Shown piece by piece: positions 33,380 through 42,306 of a DNA stretch of 64,000 nucleotides. The DNA lies in the NCBI GenBank assembly GCA_029211145.1, contig JARGEQ010000024.1, forward strand, positions 1 through 64,000, read 5' to 3'. The translations under genes were made by a program, and so were the position numbers. The stretch's first letter is position 1. Every line of letters starts with the position of its first letter. Below the pieces are notes generated by a model. That model ran no database searches. It saw only the letters and a list, made by a program, of their open reading frames with translations, and was not told the DNA's origin. Source of the DNA: Marinimicrococcus flavescens. GTDB taxonomy: Bacteria > Pseudomonadota > Alphaproteobacteria > Geminicoccales > Geminicoccaceae.

Positions 33380-34069
33380 CTATTCGCGCAGGGCGTCGAG
33401 AACTGCCTGGCCGATGGCCTTTGAGGAGGCCGGGTTCTGCCCGGTGATGAGCCTGCCGTCGCGGACCACGTGAGACTCCATCGGTCCCGACTTCTCGAAC
33501 GCGGCCCCGAGGCTGCGCAGGCGGCTTTCCAGGAGGAACGGCACCACCCCGTCCAGCTCCATCGCCTTCTCCTCCTCGTCGGTGAAGGCATTGATCCTGC
33601 GCCCGGCCACCAGCGGCCGTCCGTCGGGGGCGGTGGCGCCGATGAGCCCGGCAGGACCGTGACAGACCGCTGCCACGACGGCGCCCTGGCGGCCCGCGGT
33701 CTCGATCACCGTCCGCAGCGGCCGGCAGTCAGGCAGGTCCCACATCGTGCCATGCCCGCCCGGCAGGTAGACCGCGTCGTAGTCGAGCGGGTCCACGGAA
33801 TCGATCGGCAGGCTGTTCTCGATCTGCCGCATCGCCGCCTCGTCGTCGCGGAAGCGTCGCACCGCCTCGGGCACCTCCTCGGCGTCCTCGAGGCTCGCCG
33901 GGTCGTGCGGGGCATGGCCGCCACGGACCGAGGCGATGTCGACCTCCAGCCCGGCGTCGCGGAAGATCCAGTAGGGGACGGCCATCTCCTCGTAATAAAA
34001 GCCGGTCTTGCGGCCGGTATCGCCCAGCCGGTCGTGGGAGGTGAGAACGATCAGGAGTTTCTTTGCCAT
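33380..34069 (-). CDS. DJ-1/PfpI-family class I amidotransferase-like protein (Hsp31-like)
   Basis: A 229-residue cytosolic protein. The nucleophile elbow is AAVCHGPAGL (Cys near residue 130), preceded by YLPGGHGTMWDLPD and with a Glu in EEMAVPY near residue 28, the usual Cys-His-Glu layout of Hsp31/PfpI-like proteins. Such proteins act as glyoxalase III, deglycase-like or chaperone. In a C1 organism detoxification of reactive aldehydes is a plausible role, though not proven. GGAGCC stands before the ATG. Confidence 0.88.
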   Translation of the reverse strand: MAKKLLIVLTSHDRLGDTGRKTGFYYEEMAVPYWIFRDAGLEVDIASVRGGHAPHDPASLEDAEEVPEAVRRFRDDEAAMRQIENSLPIDSVDPLDYDAVYLPGGHGTMWDLPDCRPLRTVIETAGRQGAVVAAVCHGPAGLIGATAPDGRPLVAGRRINAFTDEEEKAMELDGVVPFLLESRLRSLGAAFEKSGPMESHVVRDGRLITGQNPASSKAIGQAVLDALRE

Positions 34070-34229
34070 GTCGTGGCTCCGCGGGTGAGGAGGCTGCATG
34101 GGGCGGTAACGAGCGCCGCGCAGGCCAGTTCCGCCCCGTAGGGCGCCGCCTGGAGCCGCTCGCGATCTCCTCCAAGCGCCTGCTGCGGGCGATCGCGCCA
34201 CTGTGGCCGGTCTCAGGAGGCGGCAAGGG

Positions 34230-34527
34230 TCGCGGCGGCGATGCCATGCGAGGCGCTGCCCGCGGCCGCCTCTGTCATCTCCGGTCGATTGGCCGCGGTT
34301 GGGACGGCTTGCCCTGTTCGGTCCCGAGGCGGCAGTCGTCTCCCGCCGCTTGCCCGTCTTCAACCTTCCGTGTGGGAACCATGCAGATGGTGGAGAAGGA
34401 CGGTGCCGGGACGCGCGGCGGCGGGTTCCCACGCCAGCAGGATCGCCAAAAGAGCCGAAGATCCGATGAACCCTCACCGCCGCCGGCTGACAGAAGAACA
34501 GAAAGCGAAAGCCGCGCGCAGCGCCCT
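34230..34527 (-). repeat. Dispersed repeat, copy 3 of 3
   Basis: Read on the minus strand it begins GGGCGCTGCGCGCGG (about 34527), passes GGCGGCGGTGAGG, and has the 57-base core at 34471-34415 and the second block GGCCGCGGGCAGCGCC from 34266. It is inverted relative to copies 1 and 2. It fills most of the 517-base gap between the DJ-1 gene and the acyltransferase-like gene, in which no gene was seen. Confidence 0.65.
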
Positions 34528-34586
34528 CCTGCGGTCTCGCCAACCGCCTGCGGCCTAGCCCCCTGTCCAGCCATTCATGACACGCC

Positions 34587-35564
34587 CTAGCTCGTCGGAA
34601 ACGGCCCCTCCGGCCCGAGGACTGTCGGCGCCCGCCAGAAGAACTGGTCGGGATGCGCCAGGGCCGCCGGCTCCAGGGCCCGGGCCAAGGCCTGCGCGCC
34701 CTGCTCGGGGCGACCCCGCTCGACCGGCAGGGCGCTGCCGATCATGGTGCAGAAGACTCCGTCGGGCCGGCGCACCGTGACTACCGGCAGCAGCGGCGCG
34801 CCCGAGGAGGCGGCGAGCTTGAGGGCGCCGTTTGCAGGACGGAGCGTGCCGGCGAAGAACGGCACGGCTAGCGGCGTCGTGCCCTCACTGTCCACGGTGA
34901 TCGAGACCACCCGGTTCTCACGCAGCCGCTGGGTGAGCTGGCGCATCGCCGCGACCGGCGCGCCGTTGCGCGGGATGACGATCCGCTCCGCCAGGTACCG
35001 GTCCTCTGCCCGCCGCTGCACCGGGTTGAGCAGGCGGCAGCCGAGGCGGCTGCTGGTGTAGCCGTGATAGGCGCGGCTGAGGTGCGATACCTCGAGCCCC
35101 GCGGCCCGGCAGGTGAGCTTGGTGAGAAGCGTGGAGAAGACGAAGGAGGCGACCCAGAGAATGGCCCCGCGCCCCGCTGCGAGCGCCGAGGTCACATGCT
35201 CGGCGCCCTCCAGGCGCACCGGCGGCTGCCACCGGCCGGGCCGGTGCGCGCGAAGGATCTGGAGCTGGCGCAGCCGGAAGTTGGCCGACTGGCCGAACAT
35301 TGCCTGCTCGAGCGCGGCCTCGTCCAGCCTGCCGTCCAGCATCCTGTCCAACCACCTGACCTGTCGTTCGAACCGCTCGGGCTGCCGATCCCGGCGGCGG
35401 CGAGCGACGCGGGCGGCGAGACGGTCCCAGCCGGACGGCGCCACCATCCAGGAAAGGCCCAGGGCCACGGGCAGGCGAAGCAGGAGCACCGTGTCGCTCT
35501 TTTTCCACAACGGCGACTTCGAGCGGTCGCCGGCCCAGCCGGGTGGCTGCTTGAGTGCGCTCAT
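34587..35564 (-). CDS. LPLAT-like (LpxL/HtrB-related) acyltransferase homologue with lost catalytic motif
   Basis: A 325-residue protein with the overall layout of lysophospholipid/lipid A acyltransferases: an N-terminal hydrophobic segment (about 26-45), a block VRLEGAEHVTSALAAGRGAILW and a later RENRVVSITVDSEGTTPLAVPFFAGT with the PFFAG-like motif. The usual catalytic H-x4-D/E should follow GRGAILW, but the sequence reads VASFVFSTLL, with Ser and Thr in place of His and acid. It is thus probably inactive as a classical acyltransferase or uses other residues. It is divergent from the polysaccharide gene cluster. Confidence 0.7.
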   Translation of the reverse strand: MSALKQPPGWAGDRSKSPLWKKSDTVLLLRLPVALGLSWMVAPSGWDRLAARVARRRRDRQPERFERQVRWLDRMLDGRLDEAALEQAMFGQSANFRLRQLQILRAHRPGRWQPPVRLEGAEHVTSALAAGRGAILWVASFVFSTLLTKLTCRAAGLEVSHLSRAYHGYTSSRLGCRLLNPVQRRAEDRYLAERIVIPRNGAPVAAMRQLTQRLRENRVVSITVDSEGTTPLAVPFFAGTLRPANGALKLAASSGAPLLPVVTVRRPDGVFCTMIGSALPVERGRPEQGAQALARALEPAALAHPDQFFWRAPTVLGPEGPFPTS

Positions 35565-35720
35565 GGAGAGAAGGTTCCACGCATGATCGCCTTCCGCAGT
35601 GCTGAAAAGCGCACGATGATGTGGCCATCATGGAAAGGCCCCTAACGGCCGCGCCCACATTCGCGGATCTTCCGCCCAACGAGCCGCCTCATCAACCCTC
35701 CAAGGCGGCCGGGCGGAGCG

Positions 35721-36887
35721 ATGATGCGGATTCTTGTGCTGGGAGGCGACGCAGACGGCAATCTGGGCGACCGGGCCATCCTGACGGCGATGGTCGACGA
35801 GCTGCACGCGCTGGTGCCGCGGCTGGCGATCAGCGCCGTCACCGGCCGGTCCAGCCAGCATGCCATCGAGCCGCTGCCGCGCGGGCCGGCGGGGCTGCTG
35901 AAGCTGTGTCGCGCGGCGCGGCGCGCGGACCTCGTGCTGTGCGGCGGCGGCGGCCTGTTCCAGGACGACGACAGCCTGGTGAAGATGCCCTACTGGGCGC
36001 TGCGCGTCTTGCTGATGCGGCTGCTGGCGCCGCGGGTAGCCGGCTATGCGCTGGGCGTCGGGCCGCTCGCCGCTCCCTCGAGCCGCCTCTTTGCGCGCCT
36101 CGCCTTCGCCTGCATGGAACGCGTCTCGGTGCGTGACCCCCGGGCGCGCGAGGTTGCCGCACCGCTTTCTTCGCGCAGCGTGGAGCTGGTGCCCGATCCT
36201 GCCCTGCTGCTGCGGCCGCGACCGCGCGAGGAGGCCCTTGCGGCGCTCGCTGCTGCCGGCCTGCCGCGCGACGGAAGGCCGCTTCTCGGTGTCGCGGTGC
36301 GCCGCTGGTTCCCGCCGCGCCGGCGCCTCGTTCCCCACAGGATCGCCTACCGATTCCGCGGAAATGCGGCGAACGAGGAGGCGGAGGCCCGCCGCCTGGT
36401 GGTGCTCGTGGCGGAAAGCCTCGACCGGATGGTGGCGGAGCGGGGGTACCGCGTCCTCTTCCTGCCCTCCTACGACCGCGAGCACGAGGGCGACGGCCGG
36501 GTTGCAGCAGCGGTGCAGGCGCGGATGCGCTCGGACGGCGACGCGCATGTGCTGCGCCTGGAGGATGCGGCGCTCTACAAGGCGGTCTGCGGCGAGCTCG
36601 ACCTGATGCTGGCTGGCCGCATGCATCCGGCGATCTTCACCGCCGGCATGGGGCGGCCGGTGGTGGGTCTCGCCTACAACCAAAAGTTCCACGGCTTCTT
36701 CGACCTGCTGGGCCAGCCCGAAAGGGTGCTGGACGTCGCCGGATTCGTCGAGGCGGGCGCTGTCGACCAACTCTGCGTGATGCTCGATACTGCCCGCGCC
36801 CAGGGGCCGGTGTCGGCGTCGAGGCTCGAGGCACTGGGCAGCGCGGTCCGCGCCTTCAACCGCGATCTTCTGGGGGTGCCGCAATGA
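35721..36887 (+). CDS. Polysaccharide pyruvyl transferase (CsaB/WcaK-like)
   Basis: A 388-residue protein of the polysaccharide pyruvyl transferase family, which adds pyruvate ketals to cell-surface sugars. Family features are the N-terminal ILVLGGDADGNLGDRAILTAM, LVLCGGGGLFQDDDS, YALGVGPL, VSVRDPRAREV and the C-terminal LMLAGRMHPAIFTAGMGRPVVGLAYNQK. It opens an operon of overlapping genes (next start overlaps its TGA by 4 bases). It shares an intergenic region of about 156 bases with the divergent LPLAT-like gene. Confidence 0.88.
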   Translation: MMRILVLGGDADGNLGDRAILTAMVDELHALVPRLAISAVTGRSSQHAIEPLPRGPAGLLKLCRAARRADLVLCGGGGLFQDDDSLVKMPYWALRVLLMRLLAPRVAGYALGVGPLAAPSSRLFARLAFACMERVSVRDPRAREVAAPLSSRSVELVPDPALLLRPRPREEALAALAAAGLPRDGRPLLGVAVRRWFPPRRRLVPHRIAYRFRGNAANEEAEARRLVVLVAESLDRMVAERGYRVLFLPSYDREHEGDGRVAAAVQARMRSDGDAHVLRLEDAALYKAVCGELDLMLAGRMHPAIFTAGMGRPVVGLAYNQKFHGFFDLLGQPERVLDVAGFVEAGAVDQLCVMLDTARAQGPVSASRLEALGSAVRAFNRDLLGVPQ

Positions 36888-38146
36888 GCCTGCCCCGTCT
36901 TCTGGCCCTTTACTGGCGGCTCCGGCGCGGCACGCACTGGTCGCCCGAGCGGCTGCGGCGGCACCAGGAGGAGCGGCTGCGGGCGCTGGTGGCCCATGCT
37001 GCGGCGAGCGTGCCCTTCTACCGCCAGCGGTTCGTCGAGCTGGGGTTGCGGCCCGGGGACATCCGCACGTTGGAGGATCTTCGGCACCTGCCCGTGGTCA
37101 CCAAGGCCGAGCTCCAGGCGGCCGGCGAGGAGGCCAGGCTCAGCAGCGTCTTTGCCCGCGATGTGCTCGAGGGCGGCCGCACCAGCGGGTCGTCGGGCCG
37201 GCCCTTCATGATCTTCCGCGACCCGCATTTCGCACGGCTGCGCAAGGCCGCCTTCGTGCGCGCCCTGGCCGCCGGCCCCTACCGGTTCGGCAGGAAGGTG
37301 CTGGTGATCAGCGGTCTGCCCAAAAGGCAGCAGCCCGCCTGGATGCGCTGGCATCAGGTTTCCAGCGAGGAGGAGCCCGAGCGACTGCTGCGGCTGATCC
37401 AGGAGCTCCGCCCGGACATTCTCTACGGTTTCCTGACGCCTCTGCGCCAGGTCGCCGAGCACGCAAAGGCGGTGGGCGTGGCGCCGCACCGCCCGCTGGC
37501 CGTCTACACCACCGCGGAGACCCTCGACGGCCACAGCCGGGCCCTGCTGGCCGCTACCTTCGGACCGGAGATCCACGACATCTACGGTACCACCGAGGCG
37601 GGCGTGATCGGCTGGGAATGTGCCGCCCATGCCGGCTACCATCTGGCCGAGGACACCACCATCGTCGAGTTGCTCGAGGGTGGTGCGGGCGGCGCAGGCC
37701 GGCTGGTGACCACCTGCCTCGAGCAGTACGCCATGCCGCTGCTGCGCTACGAGGTGGGCGATCTGGCGTTGCCCATGGATGCAGGCCCCTGTCCCTGCGG
37801 CTGCCGCTTCTCCCGCATCGCGCGCATCGAGGGCCGGCTGGTCGATTGCGTGCGGCTGCCAGGCGGCCGCAGCCTGTCGCCCTACCATTTGACCCTTGCC
37901 ATCGAGGACACACCGGGGCTGGAGCGTTACCAGATCATCCAGCGCTCGGCGGAAGGCTTCCTGGTGCGCGCCCAAGGCGCAGGCCCGTCCGCCGACGCCG
38001 CCATCCAGGCGGGGCTGCGGGCGGTCCTCGGCGAGCGGGCGCGCATCGACGTCGAGTGGTGCGCCGACCTCGAGCCTCCGCCGGGCCGGAAGTTCCGCGT
38101 CGTCGAGTGCCGGATCGGCAGTCAGGAGGCAGCGTGCGTCTCCTGA
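36884..38146 (+). CDS. CapK-like adenylate-forming enzyme (phenylacetate-CoA ligase family)
   Basis: A 420-residue AMP-binding protein of the PaaK/CapK group. The phosphate-binding loop is TSGSSGRPF (residues about 103-111), and IYGTTEAG is the A5 motif near residue 228. CPCGCRF may bind zinc, as in PaaK-like enzymes. In capsule and exopolysaccharide loci such proteins are common, though their substrate is unknown. Overlaps on both sides place it in one operon with the pyruvyl transferase and glycosyltransferase genes. Confidence 0.82.
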   Translation: MSLPRLLALYWRLRRGTHWSPERLRRHQEERLRALVAHAAASVPFYRQRFVELGLRPGDIRTLEDLRHLPVVTKAELQAAGEEARLSSVFARDVLEGGRTSGSSGRPFMIFRDPHFARLRKAAFVRALAAGPYRFGRKVLVISGLPKRQQPAWMRWHQVSSEEEPERLLRLIQELRPDILYGFLTPLRQVAEHAKAVGVAPHRPLAVYTTAETLDGHSRALLAATFGPEIHDIYGTTEAGVIGWECAAHAGYHLAEDTTIVELLEGGAGGAGRLVTTCLEQYAMPLLRYEVGDLALPMDAGPCPCGCRFSRIARIEGRLVDCVRLPGGRSLSPYHLTLAIEDTPGLERYQIIQRSAEGFLVRAQGAGPSADAAIQAGLRAVLGERARIDVEWCADLEPPPGRKFRVVECRIGSQEAACVS

Positions 38147-39279
38147 CCCTGACCTGCGAGTACCCGCCCGTCGGCGGCGGCGGCGCCACCGCCTGCCGCA
38201 TCCTGTGCGAGGCGCTGGTGCGCGCCGGCCACGCGATCGACGTGGTGACGGCAGGCATGGCGGACCTGCCGGCAACGGAGGAGATCGGCGGCGTCCGCGT
38301 TCACCGGGTCCCGGGGGTCCGTCGCTGGCGCCACTACAGCAACGCTGTGGAGCAGGCGAGCTTCGTCCTGCCGATGTACCGCCGGGCGGCCGGGCTCCTG
38401 GGCCGCTACCGGCACGACCTCTGCCACTGCCACTTCGTGGTGCCGACCGGGGCCGTGGCCTCGGCGCTTCTTCACCGCCACGGGCTGCCCTACGTGCTCA
38501 CCGCGCACGGCTCGGACGTGCCGGGCTACAATCCCGACCGCTTCGCCTTTCTGCACGGCCTGATCGCCCCCGCCTGGCGCCACATCCTCGCCGGCGCAGC
38601 GGCGGTCACCAGCCCCTCCATGTTCCTCGCGGGCCTGCTCGACCAGCGGATGCAGCTCGACGTCGAGGTTCTTCCCAATCCGTTCGAGCTGCCGCGCGGC
38701 GTCGCCGCCGAGCGCGGTCGCCGGGTTCTCGCCGTCTCGCGGCTGGTCGAGCGCAAGGGACTGCAGCACCTCATCGCGGCAATGGGCGCGCTCGACACCG
38801 ACTGGGAGCTGATAGTGGCCGGTGACGGGCCGCTGCTGCCGGAGCTTCGCCGCCAGGCGGCAGAGGCCGGCGTACGTGCCTCCTTCCTGGGATTCGTGCC
38901 GCGCGAGGAGCTTGCCGGGCTCTATGCCGGCGCCGGCCTGTTCGTCATGCCCTCGCTGCGCGAGAACTTCCCGATGGTTCTCCTCGAGGCCATGGCGGCG
39001 GGCTGCGCCGTGGTCTCCACCGATGCGGAGGGCTGTGCCGAGGTGGTGGGCAACGCTGCCCGGCTGGTGCCGGCAGGCGACGTTCTGGCGCTGGGTCGGG
39101 CGATCGAGACGCTCAGCCGTGATGCGGCCCACCGCCAGGAACTGGGTCGGGAGGCGCAGCGCAGGGCGCGCAGCTTCGGTGCCGACGAGGTTGCCGGGCG
39201 GTTCGCGGCGCTGTTCGCGCGCTGCCTTGCGGCACCCGGCCGGGAACAGGCCGCCGCCCGGTCGACCCTTCATGGCTGA
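38134..39279 (+). CDS. GT4-family glycosyltransferase
   Basis: A 381-residue GT-B glycosyltransferase. The N-terminal half holds TCEYPPVGGGGATACRI (acceptor side, Gly-rich loop) and LTAHGSDVPGYN. The C-terminal half has the nucleotide-sugar motif SRLVERKGLQHLI, then SLRENFPMVLLEAMAAGCAVV with the E-x7-E pair. The start is GTG at 38134, with AGGAGG seven bases upstream and 13 bases of overlap with the previous gene. It probably adds a sugar to the cluster's polysaccharide. Confidence 0.9.
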   Translation: MRLLTLTCEYPPVGGGGATACRILCEALVRAGHAIDVVTAGMADLPATEEIGGVRVHRVPGVRRWRHYSNAVEQASFVLPMYRRAAGLLGRYRHDLCHCHFVVPTGAVASALLHRHGLPYVLTAHGSDVPGYNPDRFAFLHGLIAPAWRHILAGAAAVTSPSMFLAGLLDQRMQLDVEVLPNPFELPRGVAAERGRRVLAVSRLVERKGLQHLIAAMGALDTDWELIVAGDGPLLPELRRQAAEAGVRASFLGFVPREELAGLYAGAGLFVMPSLRENFPMVLLEAMAAGCAVVSTDAEGCAEVVGNAARLVPAGDVLALGRAIETLSRDAAHRQELGREAQRRARSFGADEVAGRFAALFARCLAAPGREQAAARSTLHG

Positions 39280-40387
39280 GGTCGCCGTGCCAGGTCGGCC
39301 ACGGTTGGATCCCACGTCGGCGCTGCTGGCGCTGCGTGGCCTGCTCGGCAGCGTATCCTGGCAGCGGGTCGGCCTGCGCGGCTGTACCGCCGATGGGTTG
39401 CGCCTCGTCGTGGCGGGGGCGGGGCCGTCACTCGACTACATGCTGCGGCGCACCGGCGTCGACTGGCGTGTGGAGCCGCTGCCGCCCGCTTCGATGGGAC
39501 GTCTCGCCGAATGTCTGGCCGACCGGGCGGGCATGGCGGATCTGGTACTGGCACGGCTGCCGCGGCGGGCTGCCCGGCGCGTGGGCGGACGGGCGCTGCT
39601 GCGCCTGCCCGAGCTCGTGGACGCGAGGCTTGCCGTGCCGCCGGAAGGGGAGGGCTGGCCGCGTGGCCGCGCGGCGCGCTCGGTGCGCTCCAACCTCAGG
39701 CGGATCGAGAACAGCGGCCTGAGCTGGACCTTCGAGACCGACGCCAGGCTGTTCCAGCGCTTCTACAGCGAGATGTACCTGCCGCTCGCCCGGGCGCAGT
39801 TCGGCGAGAGCAGCGTGCCGCGCAGTGCGGCAAGCCTGCGCCTGCGTTTCCGGCGCGGCGGGCTGCAGCTCGTGTGGCGGGGCCGGGAGCTGGTCGCCGC
39901 CCAGCTTGTCGAGCTGGCTCCGCAGGAGGTTCACTGCGTGGCGATAGGCGCGCCCGGCGACGGTGCGGCGGCGCGGGCCACCGGCGCGCTTGCCGCCACC
40001 ACCTTCTTCGCCGTGGAGCTGGCGCGGCGCTGCGGCAGACCGTTCGTCAACCTCGGGGGCAGCCTGCCCTCGCTGAGCGATCCGGTGCTGCAGAGCAAGC
40101 GTCTGTGGGGGGCGGCCCTGGTCGAGCGTGGACGGGCCGATCACGAGCTGCTCCTCGGCTGGCGGCGCTGGAACCCGGCCGTAGCCGGGTTCCTCGCGGA
40201 CCTGGCGCCGGTGGTGCGGCTGAGCGGCGGGCTCGGCGCCGTGGTCGTGCCGCGCGAGGAAGAGACGGGCGATTCCGCCCGGCGGCGGCTCGCTGCGGCG
40301 GGCCTCGATACCCTGCTGCTGCTGGAGCGAGGCAGCGACGGCCCGACAGCCGCCGAGTTGCTCGAGCGGCTGGAGACCGGCTCGTGA
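39272..40387 (+). CDS. FemAB/GNAT-like acyltransferase-fold protein, paralogue 1
   Basis: A 371-residue protein with a C-terminal GNAT/FemAB-like region (about 130-330): VRSNLRRIENSG, FQRFYSEMYLPLARAQFGE, and FVNLGGSLPSLSDPVLQSKRLWG. The last two also occur in altered form in the next gene, so the pair arose by duplication. The N-terminal 120 residues are unlike known domains. Proteins of this kind in polysaccharide loci may transfer acyl or aminoacyl groups, but no substrate is known. It overlaps genes on both sides by a few bases. Confidence 0.7.
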   Translation: MAEVAVPGRPRLDPTSALLALRGLLGSVSWQRVGLRGCTADGLRLVVAGAGPSLDYMLRRTGVDWRVEPLPPASMGRLAECLADRAGMADLVLARLPRRAARRVGGRALLRLPELVDARLAVPPEGEGWPRGRAARSVRSNLRRIENSGLSWTFETDARLFQRFYSEMYLPLARAQFGESSVPRSAASLRLRFRRGGLQLVWRGRELVAAQLVELAPQEVHCVAIGAPGDGAAARATGALAATTFFAVELARRCGRPFVNLGGSLPSLSDPVLQSKRLWGAALVERGRADHELLLGWRRWNPAVAGFLADLAPVVRLSGGLGAVVVPREEETGDSARRRLAAAGLDTLLLLERGSDGPTAAELLERLETGS

Positions 40388-41559
40388 GGGCAGCGGCATC
40401 GCTCGACGCGCTCCGCGCGCGGGTCGACGGCCCCTGGGAAGCGGCGGCGAGCGCTGGCCGCTATCTCTTTGCCCCCCTGGCCGAGCGAAGGCTGCCGCTG
40501 CGCCGGATCAGCGGGCTCACGCCTTCCGGCAGGCCGGCCACCGTGCTCGTCGCCGGCGCCTCCAGGACCATCGACCTCTGGCTGCAGCGGGTCATGCCGC
40601 ACGGGCGCGAGCTGGTCGGGCTCGGGACGGAAGGAACGATGGCAGCCGCCCGCGGGCTGGGCGGTCCGGGAATCGACATGGTGCTGGCCCGTGTGCCGCG
40701 GATCTACGGCCGGTATCTGGCGGCTGACGGGCAGCTGCGCCTGCCCGAGGTCGTTGCGCAGCGGGCAGCGACAGCCGAGATGCGCCGGCGCCTGCTTCTC
40801 AGCAAGTCGGTGCGCAGCTCCGCAGGCCTCAGCCACGCCGCCGGTCTCGGCTGGCGCGAGGCCACCGAGGAGGGCGCGTTCGAGCGCTTCTATGCGCAGA
40901 TGTACCGACCCTTCGCAGAGCGGCGCTTCGGCGAGGCGGCAATCGTGCGGGAGCGCGCGGCGCTGCGGCGCCGCCTCGCCAAAGGCGGGCTCTTGTGGAT
41001 CGAGCAGCGCGGACGGATCGTCGGCGGCGTGCTGATCGAGCGTGACCGCGGCGTGCTGCGTCTCTTGAGCCTCGGCACGGTGCTGGACCCGCAGGCGGCG
41101 CGCGCCGCCGGCTTCCATGTGGCGGTGCGGCTCGCAGGCCTCGACCAGGCCGAGGCCTGCGGTCTGGATGTCATCGACTTCGGCGGCACCATGCCCTGGC
41201 TCACCGACGGGATCCTCCGCAGCAAGCATCTCTGGGGCGCCGTCCTTGGCCACAAGCGCTGGCTCAATCGCGACATTCTCGTGCGCTGGGAGCGCTGCAC
41301 GCCTGCGGTAGCCGACATGCTGGCAGCCGCACCGCTGATCCTCGAGCGCCCCGAGGGCCTGGTCGGAGTAGGCGCCTTGCCCGGTGACGGACCCGCCAGC
41401 CCGGCCGGAGCGGCGAGCCTCGCCCGCAGGCTGCACGCCGCCGGCCTCACCGCCATGACCCTGATCGGCCCTGCGGGCTGCGAGCCCGGCGCGACGACCG
41501 TCGGCGACCTGCCGGTGCGCCTCGCGCCGCCGCTTCCCAGCAACGCGCTCTTCGCCTGA
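40384..41559 (+). CDS. FemAB/GNAT-like acyltransferase-fold protein, paralogue 2
   Basis: A 391-residue protein starting at a GTG overlapping the previous TGA (GTGA). It shares with paralogue 1 the order of motifs: RLPEVVAQ, SVRSSAGLS, FERFYAQMYRPFAERRFGE, and FGGTMPWLTDGILRSKHLWGA. Otherwise identity looks low, so they are likely to have different acceptors. It is the last gene of the polysaccharide operon. The family is recognised only at the fold level, not by a named function. Confidence 0.7.
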   Translation: MRAAASLDALRARVDGPWEAAASAGRYLFAPLAERRLPLRRISGLTPSGRPATVLVAGASRTIDLWLQRVMPHGRELVGLGTEGTMAAARGLGGPGIDMVLARVPRIYGRYLAADGQLRLPEVVAQRAATAEMRRRLLLSKSVRSSAGLSHAAGLGWREATEEGAFERFYAQMYRPFAERRFGEAAIVRERAALRRRLAKGGLLWIEQRGRIVGGVLIERDRGVLRLLSLGTVLDPQAARAAGFHVAVRLAGLDQAEACGLDVIDFGGTMPWLTDGILRSKHLWGAVLGHKRWLNRDILVRWERCTPAVADMLAAAPLILERPEGLVGVGALPGDGPASPAGAASLARRLHAAGLTAMTLIGPAGCEPGATTVGDLPVRLAPPLPSNALFA

Positions 41560-41631
41560 GCCTGCGGGCCGGGGGGAGCCGGAGGGAGCGTCGCCCGTTT
41601 GCTGACAGGGGCATCAAAGAGCCGTGCAGGC

Positions 41632-42201
41632 ATGTCGAGCGCGCCGCATCCATTCTTCACCATCGGCCATTCGACGCGGACCGTCGGCCAGCTCGTGGAG
41701 CTGCTGAGGGCCTCGGATGTCCAGCTGGTGGTCGACATCAGGACCGTTCCGCGCTCGCGCACCAACCCGCAGTTCAACGCCGACGTCTTGGAGGAGACGC
41801 TGCGTCAGTCCGGCATCGGCTACGAGCGGATTGCCGAGCTGGGCGGCCTGCGCGGGTCCAGCCCGGACGTGCCGGCGGCGGTAAACGGGTTCTGGCAGAA
41901 CCGCAGCTTTCACAATTATGCCGATCATGCCATCGGCACTTCCTTCCGGGAGGGTCTGGCGAGGCTCCGCGAACTGGGCCAGGCCGTGCCCTGCGCCATG
42001 ATGTGCGCGGAGGCGGTGTGGTGGCGCTGCCACCGGCGTATCGTGGCCGACCACCTGATCGCCACGGGCGAGACGGTCTGCCACATTCTCGGGCCTGGCA
42101 AGGTGGAGCCGGCGCGGCTGACGGAAGCTGCCAGGATCGCACCGGACGGAACGCTGACCTACCCCGCTGACGTCCGAGCGGACGGACAGAACGCGGACTG
42201 A
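41632..42201 (+). CDS. DUF488-domain protein
   Basis: A 189-residue protein of the DUF488 family. The signature parts are FTIGHSTRTVGQLVELL at the N-terminus, VVDIRTVPRSRTNPQFN, and CAMMCAEAVWWRCHRRIVADHL with its conserved Cys-x2-Glu...Cys-His. The role of this family is unknown. The start MSSAPHP at 41632 is preferred to an upstream ATG because the family begins at FTIGHS. It lies 72 bases after the polysaccharide operon. Confidence 0.85.
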   Translation: MSSAPHPFFTIGHSTRTVGQLVELLRASDVQLVVDIRTVPRSRTNPQFNADVLEETLRQSGIGYERIAELGGLRGSSPDVPAAVNGFWQNRSFHNYADHAIGTSFREGLARLRELGQAVPCAMMCAEAVWWRCHRRIVADHLIATGETVCHILGPGKVEPARLTEAARIAPDGTLTYPADVRADGQNAD

Positions 42202-42306
42202 AGGGAGCCGTTGGCGGGAAGAGCCTTGCGGCCGGCACCGGGGCGGGCGACGGTCGGGCGTCCGCGCCGGTCCGGCGGGCGCGGCCGGAACCGGGAAGCG
42301 GGGGTC

